64,000 nt of DNA from Brasenia schreberi (GCA_036023115.1 JAYKKT010000088.1:2943501-3007500); one strand, 5' to 3'. Counted from the stretch's first letter, positions 37,565 through 51,027 are shown. A program made the numbers and translations. The notes: generated by a model not told the origin, from the letters alone.

Positions 37565-38068
37565 GCTACTAGGAGTGTCAAACCCGTCACCATGCCGTGT
37601 CCGTGTAGAGCTGGACCTTTTTCGTGTCTTAACACTGGCTGACACAAACACGGCATGATCTTTTTTGTGTCACTTTTTTGACAACCCGTACAGAGCACGA
37701 CCCTGCCGTGCCAACATGAAAGACACGTTTGACACGGTTCTCATACAATCCACGTCTTGAACTTTGAGAAAAACAATCCCATCTTGATTGGACAAGGAAG
37801 ATTTATCCGTCACACCCACATACACTCAGAGAGAGAGAGAGTTGCTTGCCCTAAAAATTTACGAAAAGAGTGAAAAGCCTGTGGAAGAACCCTAACATTT
37901 CAGAGAGTATGTGTATAACAGACACCCTAGTTGTGTTCGTGCCGTGTTGGAACTCACACGAACACGGAACGTTCCATGCCTAGTTTTTTATTATACGAAA
38001 GCCACATGCATTATGTTTTAGGGTAACACAAACACAGCTTTTTCCTGTTGTATTTGTGTCATGTTTCT
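37565..38068. repeat. CGTGTC-rich repeat block, left half
   Basis: Many 'gccgtgtccgtg', 'gacacaaacacgg' and 'gtgttcgtgccgtg' words. It is interrupted by the RTE insertion at 38069 and continues at 40114 with 'gtgccgtgttcaatattgcc'. Confidence 0.5.
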
Positions 38069-40090
38069 ATATTTAATCAGAAAGTCCTTCAAGGAGATGT
38101 TTGGAATTATGTTGGCACACCCTGTGATATGTGGAATAATATGGCTATACATATTAGGAAAGTGGCGAAAGATGTGTTAGAGGTATCTAAGGGAGGTGTA
38201 CCGGCACAAAAAGAAACTTGGTGGTGGAGTGAAGTAGTACAAAATAAAATCAAGGCAAAGAGGGCATGTTACAAATTACATTATGCTAAGAAAACTAGTG
38301 AAACTTTAGAAGCTTATAAGAAAGCAAAGAAAGAAGCGAAAAAGGCCGTTAGTGAAGCAAAAGCTAAGATTTGGGAGGACTTATATAAAAAACTCAACTC
38401 AAAAGAGGGTGAAAGAGATGTTTTTAGGATAGTTAGGGCTAGAGATAAGAAAACTAAAGATCTTAATTATGTTAGATGCATAAAAGACGAGGATGAAAAA
38501 ATTTTAGTGGCAAATGATGATATAAGAAATAGATGAAAAAACTATTTTTATAATCTTTTTAATGAAAATAAAGATGTTAGTATTAGTTTAGGAGATTTAG
38601 CCAAGTCAAAAAAGTATATAAACCACAATTTCTACCGACATATTCAAAAGAATGAAGTCAAAGAGGCTCTTAAACACATGAAGAGTAGTAAATCGGTAGG
38701 ACCAGTATTCCTATAGAAGTTTGGAAAATACTAGGAGAAATAAGAATCACTTGGCTCACAAGACTATTTAATGAAATATGGAAAAACCAAAAGATACCCA
38801 AGGAATGGAGAGCAAGTACACTTATACCCATATATAAGAACAAGGGAGACATTCAAAATTGTGTGAATTATCGAGGTATCAAGTTAATGAGTCATACTAT
38901 GAAATTATGGAAAAGAATTATCCAACATAGGTTAAGACAAGTATCAAGTACAACAGAGAACCAATTTGGATTTATGTCAGGTAGATCTACTATTGAAGCG
39001 ATTCACCTTTTGAGACATCTTATGGAACATTTTAGAGCAAAAAAGAAAGACCTTCACATGATATTTATTGATCTAGAAAAAGCTTATGATAGGGTACCGA
39101 GGGAGGTTCTTTGGAGAACTTTGGAAAAAAGAGGTATCCCATTGACATATATTAACCTTATAAGAGACATGTATGATGGTGCAAAAACATGTATGAGGAC
39201 TCATGAAGGAATGACAGACTTCTTTGAAGTTAATATTGGGTTACATCAAGGATCAACTTTAAGTCCATACTTATTTATAATGGTGATGGATGAGTTAACA
39301 AAATATATTCAAGATGAAGTACCTTGGTGTATGTTATTTGCAGATGATATTGTATTAGTGGAGGAGTCTAAGGAAAAAGTTAATAGAAAATTGGAACTAT
39401 GGAGAGAAACATTAGAAAACAAAGGTCTCCACTTAGTAGAACAAAGACAGAATATATGGAATGTAAGTTTGATCATTTGGCTACTTCAGAGGACATAGAA
39501 ATTAAAATTGGCACACATTGCATCCCCAAAAGGAAAGTTTTAAATACTTAGGGTCAATTTTTCAAAGTGATGGAAGAATTGATGGAGATGTTACACATAG
39601 AATTAATGCTGGTTGGTTAAAATGGAGAGGAGCATCATGTATTCTTTGTGATAAGAAGATACCATTAAAATTAAAAGGTAAATATTATAGAGCAGCAGTT
39701 AATCATCAACATGTACAAAAGATGTCTGTGACAGAAATGAAGATGTTGAGATGGATGAGTGGTCATACAAGAAAAGACCGTATACATAATGAGGTTATTA
39801 GAAACAAATTAGGAGTGGCACCAATAGAGGATAAAATGAGAGAACATCGTTTAAGATGGTTTGGACATGTAGAAAGAAGATCAAAAGAAGAACCTATAAG
39901 AAGGTTAGAAAAACTAAATTTGGAAAGTATTAAAAGAGGTAAAGGACGACCACAAAAGTGTTGGAAAGAAACAATAAAGAATGATCTAGCTTATTGGGAG
40001 TTAACTGCTAACATGGCACATGATAGGGATCTGTGGAAACAAAGAATCCATGTAGCCGACCTCGTCTAGTATGGGAAAAGGCTTAGTTGT
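38069..40090 (+). mobile_element. 5'-truncated RTE-clade LINE with target-site duplication
   Basis: The insertion is flanked by direct repeats at 38046-38068 and 40091-40113 (identical over 23 bases, overlapping the GTT tail). It encodes the region N-terminal to the RT, the RT domain and the C-terminal end. Reading order is: ETWWWSEVVQNKIKAKRACY, then RT motifs [22 protein letters not shown] (about 39063-39098), [13 protein letters not shown] and FADD (39337-39348), then IPLKLKGKYYR, MLRWMSGH, RGKGRPQKCWKET and VADLV. The 3' end is gtctagtatgggaaaaggct plus (GTT)n. The endonuclease is missing (5' truncation). Disabling changes include TGA at 38534-38536 where RTE proteins have Trp, frame breaks near 38530-38710 and 39440-39520, and loss of about a dozen codons near 39703. 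Confidence 0.9.
38863..39498 (+). pseudogene. RTE reverse transcriptase domain
   Basis: A 211-residue open stretch with the RT core: [44 protein letters not shown] and [11 protein letters not shown]. Both catalytic Asp motifs are present. The frame is lost after residue about 190 ([10 protein letters not shown]). It lies in the LINE at 38069-40090, so it is a non-functional remnant. Confidence 0.9.
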
Positions 40091-40113
40091 TGTTGTATTT
40101 GTGTCATGTTTCT

Positions 40114-40311
40114 GTGCCGTGTTCAATATTGCCACCATTATAAACCACTATAAGCTACTATCAGAGCACTCACAATTTGGACAGTTTGCTTTGATCGTTC
40201 TTCGTGCTCGCGATCAAAATTGTAATAACAAATCATTTAACCTTTTCTTTTGTTACAAGTGAAGGCCGAATTCTAACACCCACACCCATACATGTACCCT
40301 ATGACAACAGA
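40114..40311. other. Right half of the CGTGTC block and spacer
   Basis: Continues the host sequence interrupted by the RTE insertion. 'aatcatttaaccttttct' (40223) resembles the repeats at 40564 and 40646. Confidence 0.4.
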
Positions 40312-40455
40312 AGTGTTGGAAAGAAACCATAAAGAATGATTTAGCTTATTGTGAGTTAACTAGTAACATGACACATGATAGGGCTACGTGGAAACAAAGA
40401 ATTCATTTAGCCGTCTAGTATGAAAAAAGGCTTAATTGTTGTTGTTGTTGTTGTA
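40312..40455 (+). mobile_element. Short RTE 3' fragment
   Basis: About 100 bp match the extreme C-terminal coding end of the RTE (CWKET...NDLAYCELT-like, frame decayed), followed by gtctagtatgaaaaaaggct and (GTT)n at 40437-40455. Similar 'taacacccacacc...catg' strings on both sides (about 40276 and 40471) may be a degenerate target duplication or parts of one split SINE. Confidence 0.75.
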
Positions 40456-40675
40456 GGAGGAGACTAAAGCCTAACACCCACACCACACATGCACCCTTTG
40501 GAAGTCGAACCCCCCAAACAACGGTACTAGAGCACCCTATGGTTGAGCTAACACTCTCAGTGCAATCATTCAACCTTTTTAATGTAAGGTGCCCCAGGAA
40601 CAACCGTACTAGAGCGCCCTGCCGTTGAACTAACACTCTGAAGGCAATCATTCAACCTTTCTAATGTAAGGTGCT
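40456..40675 (-). mobile_element. tRNA-derived SINE-like head, tandemly duplicated
   Basis: On the minus strand 'tgttagctcaaccatagggt' (A box region) and 'ggggggttcgacttcc' (B box) form a tRNA-like head. An 82-bp step repeats part of it: 29-base strings beginning aatcattcaacctt at 40564-40592 and 40646-40674 are 28/29 identical. Confidence 0.6.
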
Positions 40676-40849
40676 TTTGAGGCTATTCCCATGCCATGTC
40701 CACTACTGACTGCTTGAAATGTCCATAATCTTCTGTTAGCTGTTAAATCATCACCTCTCTGCGGAGCAACTGCAACACCGTCTCTGCAAGACCTCAGGCT
40801 ACACGACCGGCACTGTTTCAGGCTTTCACCCATTACTCACTGCCTGCTA

Positions 40850-41320
40850 GACCTGGCCGGTTCCAGGTACCTGATAGTTCCAGTTCCACCAAAAACTGGC
40901 TTTGAAACTGAATCAGCCCCTTTCCATGTCTAGGTCTGATTTGGGGTCTAGTTCTGATTTAGTTCTGCTTTCATTCAAAAATTTCAAAAACACCAAGATA
41001 TCTTCAGACCAGGACCCAGAAAATGAATTGGAACCATCAGTTCTGGTTCCAACATCCAATTGGTGAAATCAGAGGTGAAACATGAGACACCTTGATTCCG
41101 GTTCGGTTCTGGTTCTAACTGGTCCTGGGATTGTTTGGGTTTGCTTCAACATAATAGACTGGATCCAAACCAGACATCTCTGCTCTCCCGTTACTACTAT
41201 ATGTCATCACCCTAAGTTCTTTTCTTCCCTCCAGGTTAAGTTTTGGTTCAGCTCTAATCAGTTCTGGGGATAACTAGGATCTGGTTCAACCCACCGGAAC
41301 GGGTCTGAACCAGACATCTC
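40850..41320. repeat. CCGGTT-rich dispersed repeat, copy 3 (with a partial second copy)
   Basis: Begins 'ggccggttccaggtacc'. It has AAACTGG/GGTTCC words throughout and two endings: 'aaccagacatctctgctctc' (41170) and 'aaccagacatctctactgtc' (41310). These are diverged forms of the CATGTCTA terminus. Confidence 0.5.
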
Positions 41321-42536
41321 TACTGTCTGCCCTTCTCATATGTGCTCACCCTAAGGAGGTGGATGATTATGAGTCCAGGCCTCCAATACTGGTACTGCAA
41401 ACCCAGTTCCAAAAGTCCAACCCTAGGAGGGGTACGCAGGTGAGTCTCATAATCAATGCAAAAGTGAGGACGTACGACCCTATTGGCATGGCCATGCACC
41501 ATGTTTGATTATACTAAAAACTGGGCCTACAGTTTCAGTTCTCCAGGCTCAGGCCCTGTAATCAAACAGCTCCTAAGTTCTCTCTCTCTCTTCTTCGTTA
41601 CCTGCCCCTCAAACATGAAAACTTGCCAAATTCGAAATCAGGTCAGAGACCATAGTAACTCAAACCCGAACTGCCCCTAACCTAATCAAACCTAAATCCT
41701 TAGACTGTAAGCCACCAAACTGAACCTCTGCTTGCAAAGCTAAATTCCGAGCCAGATTCGAACTTCACCTAGATGCCACCTAAATCATAAACCAAATCCA
41801 ATTGCAACCTACCAAATCCATCCATATCACGAATTCGGGCAGCCAAAAGCAACCAAAACCCAGCCTTGTGGCTGACCCTGTCCATGATAGCTACAAGGTA
41901 CCAAACCATATGTTCGAGTCGAAGCCGAGTCTTCAAGTGATTCGAGCTGTTCCAGACAATGGTACAGATCCAACATAAGAAAACAAACTAATGCTGGACA
42001 AGCATATCAATGCTGTAAAATGTGTTTCATGTGAGAACATGCACACGAGCAAGCATGCACGCACACACAAGCACATAGTTTAAGATCAGTGTTACAATGG
42101 CAAAGCATGAACATCTTCCAAAATTTTACATGAATCAAATGTGAATGTGGCATAACAAGTAACAAGCTAGTAACAAAACAAGCTAAGGCCACCTTATAGA
42201 CAACGCTCAGTTAATCTGTAAACAGAAAGATTTACAGAACCATATCTTCATATGCAACCGCAGTTTAGCTCAACTAAACCTATGCTCTGTGGAAAACTTT
42301 ACAAATTCATCCTATCAACTGTTCATATGCAGTATCAAATAACACCAAACATGCTCACAGTGAAGAAAAAAGTCAAATTGTTAAGGACCCCCCACAACAT
42401 TCCACATGAGCATGAAGGTAGCTATTTCAAAAAGGATATGTAATTCTGATGTTTCATACTGGACCCTGTAATATCATTGTCTAAAGAAACATTTTAAGCG
42501 TCCTCTGTCTTCCTGAGAAAGAGTTGTATATTAATT
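41321..42536. other. 3' flank of the GATA gene
   Basis: The minus-strand 3' UTR of the GATA gene must lie just below 42537. The rest has no recognisable gene or repeat. Confidence 0.45.
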
Positions 42537-45500
42537 TCAAGGTTGGTTTCCATGCTTGTCGTGAGCTTCTACCAAGGAACTACTTGGAAATGATCTCTGC
42601 CTCCAGATCTTGCAATCAAGAAGTTCAGCCTGGTGGAACGACATATTTGAAGGAACATCAAGCAGTAAGTCTTGCTCTGATGAATCATCTGTAAATTGCA
42701 AAGAATCCAGCACGGCCAAGCTCCGCTCTGAAGGAGCAACAAAAAGGCTTCCTGGACTGCAGCATGATGCCTTGTACTTAACAGTTTCATCGTCCTCATA
42801 TTTGTTTATTCCTTGCTTACCATATGAATTGACATGAGATTTTGCAGATGGAAGATCAGTGCTTTCACATTTCTGCAACTTATTAGGGCTCTTTATTTTG
42901 TGTTTTGGCTCTGAAAGATAAAAACAAAGAAATTAATTCAATGAAAGCTCTACGAAGATAGAACAGAAAGTCTAACCTCAATTCAGATTCAACTAGTAAG
43001 AAATGTCTTAATTTTAGTTAGATACAAAAAACACAAAGTCATAGCCGACTCTGCTTAGCGTGGGAAAAGGCCCGATTTTGGTCTTGGTTGGACTTTATAA
43101 CACAAAGCCAGAAATATTCTTGCAACCAGAACCGGTATCACCAGGAAAAAATTCAGCCAGCATGTCAGATGGAAATCTGAAATGACTGGTCATGAAGGCT
43201 GTCAATGGAGCTGATCTCGAATAGAGCCAGCAAAATCGAATGAATACTGGAAAAGGGCATTCCTTTCAGGCGGATCAGTAAGATGTAAATCCTAGACTCC
43301 AAATCAGATCCACATCTTTATTCTAAATTAGAGCATGACTCGAGTTGACCTAGAAGCACTTGCCAGTGCAGATCTTTTATATATATAGACTTATGAACTG
43401 AAGGATCTTTTCCCTGATGAATCCTGGATTCCCCGACTCCAACCAGGTCAGTTGGACTGGAAAAATGAAACTTATATGTACATACACACGGACAAACATG
43501 TATGTATGTATATATTGTGTGTATATGCATAAACTTATATATATGTATGATATATATACATATATAGGTTAAAAAAAAATTCCCCTTGAAAACCAAAATA
43601 AGATTTTGGTTCAGCTAGAGGATTTGGACTCAAGCTGTTACTCGGACTGGTAAGATCCAAATTTAAAGTCTTTGTTAGATACTCCGGGTAAGAGTTTAAA
43701 TTTATTATGCCAGAGGCAAACCTAAGGTAATTTTACCATAACACGGACAAATTTTCTCTGTTATGTTTACCACTAAAATTGAACTAAAAATCAGACCGCA
43801 AAACCATACCAACTCAAAATAGTATAATTTAACAACTGTAATAAATATAAATGCCAAGATAACAGGGAGGCCAAGCTAAGATTGCAGGTGCCTGTGAAGA
43901 TGCAGACTCACAGGCATTACTTGCCTATTATTAGTCACTACAAGGTATGCAGGTACCACACTTGTTGACAGAACATGAGACCTTTATTCACTCAACGATT
44001 ATTAGGAACCCACGGAGCATATATCATGCAATATGGATAAGAATGCAGCTTTCTTGAAGGATAAAAAGAAAAAGTTTACTCATTAGCCGTTGTTCACCTA
44101 TTATCAGGCACTACATGTTCTCTAATTGAAATTAGTTCCACCATGTCTTGGAGTTATGGTAGTGACTTTGTTATCTTTGTCTAGCAGCTTTCTTATCCAT
44201 CCATCTTACCTTACCAAGATGATGGAAGAAACATGAGAATTGTTGGGCACTGACTTGCAAGGGAAGTGGAAACGACGACTCCTATGGAACTGAAGCAACT
44301 AAGTCCTACTAATCCACTTGACAGCATTGCCATGACTGGTCCACACAGAAAAAGAAACGGAAGTATGGCTAGATAGAAAATTGTACAGAACCTTTAACAA
44401 ATAGGACATCATTCCCTGAAACCTCAGTACTGCCTAAAACCATATGAGATAACTATACTAGCTTAAATTTATATTCATGAACTAGATGAAGAGTTTACTC
44501 CTCAAAGTAAACTGTGACAAAAAGCATTTACTAACTAGATCAGTTCTTCGTAGAGAGCTACTTTGCCAGAACTGAGCACCTCTGTCTGATTTTCAGTCTT
44601 CACTATTACCTAGCCCTAGAAGCTGCTTATGCTAATGCGAGCTTGTATCATTAAGAGGATCAATGTCCTTATTTGATTTTGTGAACAAATACTCATTACC
44701 AATTTATTTTGTTACAAATTCTTATGGATAATGTTTCTCAATACACAAAGCATGCTTGCAACATTATCAAGTACTGTCAAGGGCTGGCCACAGTATATAA
44801 GACATGATGAGGCTCAGTAGCAATTCACGTGCCCAGTACTTGAAGATATGCATATTTCATCCTTAAATAGTATAGCTTACTCACTACATCCTAATATATG
44901 TCACCTTAGTGTTTTGGCACTCTGTGGCTGTCCTGATCTAAGTTACACCAGGTTCTAGATGTTTCTGCAGCAAGCCTCACCAACAATCAGATCGCCTCTC
45001 ACCAAATGCTAACAGGTAAAGCAACAGGGGTCCTTAGCTATTGCACATGTTAAAACGGGATTCACATTTTCTTCATGATAGTAGGCTAATATGTTGAAAA
45101 CTTGAAAAATATATTTTTCTTTGTGCAAGAGTTAACAGTATGACATGAAATTATGAGGTCATCTCCCTCATTATCAATGTAAAAGAATTATTCTTTCTGT
45201 CGTTTCACTGTTAGCAGCCATCTGAACTTCATATGATGTCATCCAATATGATCAATGCATGCTGCTTTGTCAGGAAATTTTATCCTATTGGAGGTTTACT
45301 TTAGTCTGCAACAGATGTGCTCTGTACTGCTTCATACAAGCCTTCAAGATTTATCCCACCGGAGTCCCGGACTACTCCTTAAGTCAACTCTAGCATCTCC
45401 TGAGGCAAGGTTTCTTTCACCTTGTAGACAAATATGATCATCGAACTTGATGATTGACCTTGCTAATTGCTATACCAGCACTTTTCAGCAATATTACTCT

Positions 45501-48500
45501 GCAAAGCTCCATATAATAACTTAATAAGATGCTTTATGTCAATTAAATATGAGGTCATAAAAGAAGAGATTTCAGATCTCTACACGAAAGTGAAGAGGAA
45601 AGGACAAACATTTTTTCTAGATTAGGATTGCCACCTTATTTGGCTTAAGTTGCAAGAGATCCAGTTACATGAGATGAATATTCCAAAACCATAAGATACT
45701 ACAGATCCAGTTACATGAGATGAATATTCCGAAACCATAAGAAGGTACTATGTACTATATGTTACCATTTAGACAATCATAAGGTTGCTAGGATTCCAAG
45801 ATTGAGCAACTTAACAGAATCTTGCCATCGGAAGAGAGATTGTGTTCACAAACGACCATAAACTGTACATCCAAATGCGTGTTCGGCAACATTTACCTGT
45901 CTTTCAGTTTGTAGAAGAAGAATAACTTACCAGAAAAATTTTGACGCAGCTGCCCGTCGTGAAATTGCTTCATTGCAGATTTGTCACACTTGGGAGAACC
46001 TTCAGGAAAGGTTGGATCCGATCCAGTAATTTGTACATTTTTTGTGTTCTATGGAATACAAGAGAAGAAGAGAGAAAACACAATAGATCAAACTAGCACA
46101 GTAAACCAAAGAAAAACATGTGGAGACCCAGATACTAAACAACAGGTGCTGACCTTTAACTGTACATATTTTTCAACCCATCTGGACTTAGTTGCTTCAC
46201 ACAAGACAAGCCTTTTCAACATCTTACAAGCTTCAATAGTCGCCCCCAAGAAAGAAAGATCAAAGATACCATCAGAAAGCAGCCTCTGGTAGGTGCACAA
46301 GGTATCCTTGAAAGAAGGACTATCGAACATTTTCTTAAGACTGCCCAGGATACAAGCAATCAGAAAGCTAACAGAAGAAAGGAAAAGAAAAAAACAATTG
46401 AAGTTGAAGATCTTTTGGTAGCCAACCTGAAAGGGTATTTCGAAGTATCAACTGAAGGAAGGTACTTCATCAATTGCTGTTGTTCTTCATGCGTCAAGTA
46501 TTCCATGAAATCTTCATAATTAATAAGATCCTAGGTCCACCAAGAGTATCATCACATGAGCTACAAGATGGAATCCATGAAGAATATACAGCCTAGCTAC
46601 TCTTTGACCTCACAAAACATTACATGAAAGAAACAGCCATAATTGATGATAAATGAAACCATATAAATCCATCTCAAATAAATTGTGCTTAAGTTTCTGT
46701 TAAGGATGGAATGAATTGAACACACCTTCAAGTCTATGAACCTCAAAAGTGATGAACTGCTGTGCAAAGTGTGGAACTTATCATAAGATACCTTGACCCT
46801 GAAAATTCAAGCAAAAAGATGTTCAGAAAGAGAGGGTCCAGTCATCTCCAAACACTCCCAAGAGGGTGTAAATAGCACAGTAAACTAGAATAACTAGAAA
46901 AAGTAGATATATGGACTTACACCAACTATTCATTCATTATTTCAAATTAGAAAAACATATTATATGATCGTAGCACCTAAGTTGCCAAAAACATAGCTCC
47001 AGAAGTTTCCAAAGAACTTTGAAGCATTATTGTACTATCTGCGACATCCAAGTTCACTTGAAAATCCAAAGTATGTATAAACTGGCAGAGGAAACACCTT
47101 TTTGCATGGTCATGTGGTCCATGGATCGTAGCATTCTTCAGTTTCTCCATGCTGATTTCAACAGAATTGAGTTCTTTGCATTGAATATGCATCGGAAGGG
47201 ATGAAGAGGTTGAATAAGATTCACTAACAGTGCAGCCTTTGTTTTGTATGACAAGTGAGCTAGCTTCAGATTCCTCCTCTTGAGCTGTTGAATGTGGATT
47301 CTTGATAAGAACAGTACCATGGCCAATTTCAACAGAAACCATAGAATTTCTGCTTTCCAAAAGGAGGTCTTCCTCTGAAGATCCAGAAAGATGGGAAGAT
47401 TCTTGCTCATGCAATATGCTATATAAATCTTTTGTCAGTTTCTCAACTGGAGAAGGCTTGGGGTTTCGACGATTGAGGGATGTCCGCTTTTTTGATGGAA
47501 TAAGTGAATCCCAGACAATGGACTGTGATGAACCTAAATAAGATTAAGAAATTCAAATTAACTTATGACAACATATTTTACACTTTTGTGGCATTGTACT
47601 CAGAAAAAATGCAGATATAAGTAGATGATACTGATGTGATGCATTTAAATTTTCATCAATTCTTATAAGATCATGAGATCATAAACAAAGATAGAATCTC
47701 TCGATTCATGATCTTTGTTATGTCTCTTCCTTCCAAGAAGACAAGTCACCAATCAAGAAAGTCATGTAGAAAGAAAATGATTTTCCAATACTCAATTAAG
47801 GTGTATTAACTTTTTCAGAGTCAAAAACTGATCTGAATAATGTAGTACAATAAAAGAAGCATAGGAGACTTGTGAAAGCACTTGAAAGTTGAAACACACA
47901 CTGTTACCCCTTGTTTTCCAGAAATTTCACTAACTTGCTTGTCTACATCCATACACTTCTCAGGGCCATTGCATGAGCACACACAGATATGCCTGATTAT
48001 ATATGGAAAAGATGGGATGTGGCTTTGACTTGAGTGGTCCATAAACTACTTCTTTTACATCATCAATAAGCATGACTTGGATGCCATGCCCCCATTATGG
48101 ACACAAGCAAGGTAACGGGTATGAGGATTTAACTTAGAGAGAAATGGAGATCGAAAAATTGTACCAGATACATTTAAATATCATTTTGTTCATGAAGCCC
48201 TGTTACGTTGCAACTCAAGAGGTCTTCATGCAAATATTTGAAAGATGAAACCAGCTATCTAGAAGTTCACTTACACTGCACAACCATGGGCACTAATTAA
48301 AACAATGCAATTATCTACATCTTATGCAATCTCACTAATCAACAACATTATCTGCAGAGAAGTGAGTCCCGTTTGACGGATATGAGATGGTCCAAGGAGG
48401 CTTGGATGTGATGCATTTGAAACACAATGAATTGAATTTGAATATGAGAAGATGAAGTAAAGGAGAAACCTGTGAAATCAATAGCGTCTGAAGTACCAAA

Positions 48501-51027
48501 TTGAGCACAACTCTCAGAATATGAAATGGCAGATCCTGAGCTAGACCGATTGCTTGACTCTTCTTCCAAAACCTTTTCATGTTGAGGCTCGCAATCACTA
48601 CTTCCATCTTCACTTTCTAGGTCAACCTCATCCAACTTCCTTTTGTGCAATTTCTGTCCTTTAGTCTTGCCAGAATCATGTTTCACCTTAGAAGTTTTGC
48701 GTTGCACTGGCTCAGTAGCCTCTCCACGTGAATGTAGTGGCCTGTAGTTTGCAAGAGAACCCTTTGTTCTCCATCTTGAACCACATGCATTGCATAAAAC
48801 CGGCTTGTCTGGTGGTCCATTTCTCCAAAGAGGAGTACCTATAGTATGTTCAGATCAAATTTATATGGAAGACATCTCACACATGCATATACAACAACTA
48901 GAAAAGCCACTTTGTGAAAAAAAGCATCTCTTAACATTATTTGACTAGCATAATCTTGAACTGCAGGCATGCTTTAACCAGTATAATTGTCTGAGGAAGG
49001 GCTATGGTATCCATTACAAAAGTGATCATCATAGACATCATAATTGAGATGCTAGGATAGACTGGTTAGGAGATTTGTGCAAAAATATGAAAACACCTGA
49101 TGTAATTGTAACATAGGTGGTAAAACAAAAGGACGTACAGATACAGTGCAGCGTGTTTTCTAGGTCATCACCCTAAAGTAGAGCCACTAAGTTCAAAACA
49201 ATAGCGAATAAGTACTCGTACATCATATAACCCAGTTCTGAAATCTGCCAAGTACACTCAAGGGATTCGGATAAATTTTAAACTGAGATGTTGTATACAA
49301 TATAATGCCAACGTCATATACAGATGAGTCAGTTTGGGGGACCAAGATGACGTACTCCATGAGATTAGGGTTAAGATTCAACAGAAAGAGATGAGAGAAA
49401 TTGCAGTCATATCATGCTTATCTCATCATCATAAGTTTAAGACATCCGTCTCTATCAGCAGTCCTCTCCCCATTACTAAGAAGCGGAATCAGCGAAAATT
49501 CCTCTAATGGAAACTGAAGGAAGTATATCAAATGACTTCAAATTAGGATACTTATTAACAGCTGCGGATAATTAAGGTCATGTTTAAGTGATAGGATCTT
49601 GAGAGGATAATATTGGAGTCTCTGAATGAGAACCTGTCAAACGTAGTGCACGTTTTTCCTTTAAAACCAGACAACTAACTTAGCACTCCACGGAGTTGGG
49701 TAGTGGAATAGATACCTTCACATTGTCAGACAATACATGGTCTGAAATAGGAGTCCTTATGTTAAGTTAGAAACACCATTCCATTTTGCAAACACTGCAC
49801 ATACCTATACAATGTAGCCCCAGACTTCTTCAGATATTGACCTTTGAAATAAAAACCACCTATGACAGTCATCGTTCTGAATTCTCTTTGAGCCATCAAA
49901 ATTATGACGTATAGCAACATTGCAGAGGTTGGCTAGTTAATCAGAAAAAGTTCTGGATTCTTTTCCAACAGATTACATCCATATCAGCGTTCAGGCTTAC
50001 TGCCTTAATATTAACATCATTATAAGCTGGAAGAGACTAAGCTACTTTACTGGCACCATCCACAGCTGAACCGAGATAAAGAATGTCTTGTAAGCTAGAA
50101 TACGAAGCCATGTCCAAGAAGAATGATTCTGAAATTCATTAACCTTCATAGCAACTCACTGAAGTTTCAGTTATAGTCACTCAAATGGTTGCATACATAG
50201 GGAACAACCTGACTACCACAAGTCAAGATGAACTTCAGATAGAAAGTACGGCTGAGGGAGGAAGGTTAAAACTTAAACGCACTCTTCATGAATAAAATGA
50301 CAAAGGTAAATTATGTGGGAGCTGTTACAGTACTTTAGGACAGAGAAATGCCCAAAGATACGCATGCTGATAAAACATAATTTTTAGAAAAGCATGAAGA
50401 AGTAGAATTTGAAAATTGTGCAGCCCTACCAAAGAACACTTCAACACCAACCACCAGACCATGATTAATGAATTATAATTACCCTATAAGACCCCGAATT
50501 CCACTTGTGAATATGCAAATAAAAACAACCATCTTGCAGTCAAATGATTTTCAATGACTACAGCAGCAAAATTGTGAAACTTCTCCACATAATTGAATCA
50601 ATAATAAGGATATAATTCGAGAAGATGTTGAAGGAAATGGCTCCCTGAAGAAAGAATGCAGAAAACAAATAGATTATAAACCCAGAAACCAGAAAACTTC
50701 ATCCGGAAACTGAAAACGCTTTCTGTCAAAGCAAATAACACGAAGCAATTTTTTGTTCGCACCCATAAAATGGAAATTCTTTCCGTATCCCATCGAATTT
50801 CTTTATCGTTCTAATATCAATTACACGAACGTACTATAAGCATTAGAAACTAATAATACATCTTTATGCAAAATTGTGAACCAAAATAAGTCTAACCCCA
50901 TACTATATTTCGGACTGAAAACACAATACACCAATAAGATACCATCTTAAGACAACCAAAAACAGAAAATAAAAGAGAAAGACTCACTTGTAACACCGCA
51001 ATGGAAGCAAGGGCCCTGCTTACCCAT
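42537..51027 (-). CDS. GATA26: GATA zinc-finger transcription factor, GATA26/27 type
   Basis: Eight coding exons on the minus strand join in phase with GT-AG introns: 51027-50988, 48838-48470, 47533-47098, 46798-46726, 46530-46427, 46340-46154, 46048-45931 and 42910-42537 (TGA). The sum is 1701 nt, 566 residues. The single GATA finger is at residues 7-32 (C7-x2-C10-x18-C29-x2-C32; [20 protein letters not shown], then LCNACGSRW) and is split by intron 1 after codon 13. Residues 60-135 are basic then acidic (nuclear signal KKRKLD-like: [11 protein letters not shown]). Exon 3 starts [17 protein letters not shown] and has [14 protein letters not shown]. About residues 297-403 ([21 protein letters not shown]..., LMKYLPSVD..., [11 protein letters not shown]) match the ASX/DEUBAD-like region that marks the GATA26/27 subgroup. 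It should act in the nucleus as a DNA-binding regulator; targets are unknown. Confidence 0.92.
43041..43088 (+). mobile_element. Solo RTE-like 3' tail in GATA intron 7
   Basis: The string agccgactctgcttagcgtg then ggaaaaggcccgattttgg, with a degenerate TTGG tail, is an RTE 3' end in the 3020-bp intron 7. It is antisense to the host gene. Confidence 0.55.
45658..45750. repeat. Tandem duplication, about 47-bp period, in GATA intron 7
   Basis: The string 'gatccagttacatgagatga' followed by 'atattcc(a/g)aaaccataag' occurs twice in direct succession, from about 45658 and 45705. The copies are almost identical, so the event is recent. Confidence 0.85.
48839..50987 (-). other. Intron 1 of the GATA gene
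   Basis: A 2149-bp intron with donor A|gtgagt and acceptor ctatag|GT. It splits the zinc finger between its two Cys pairs. No nested gene or clear repeat seen. Confidence 0.85.
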
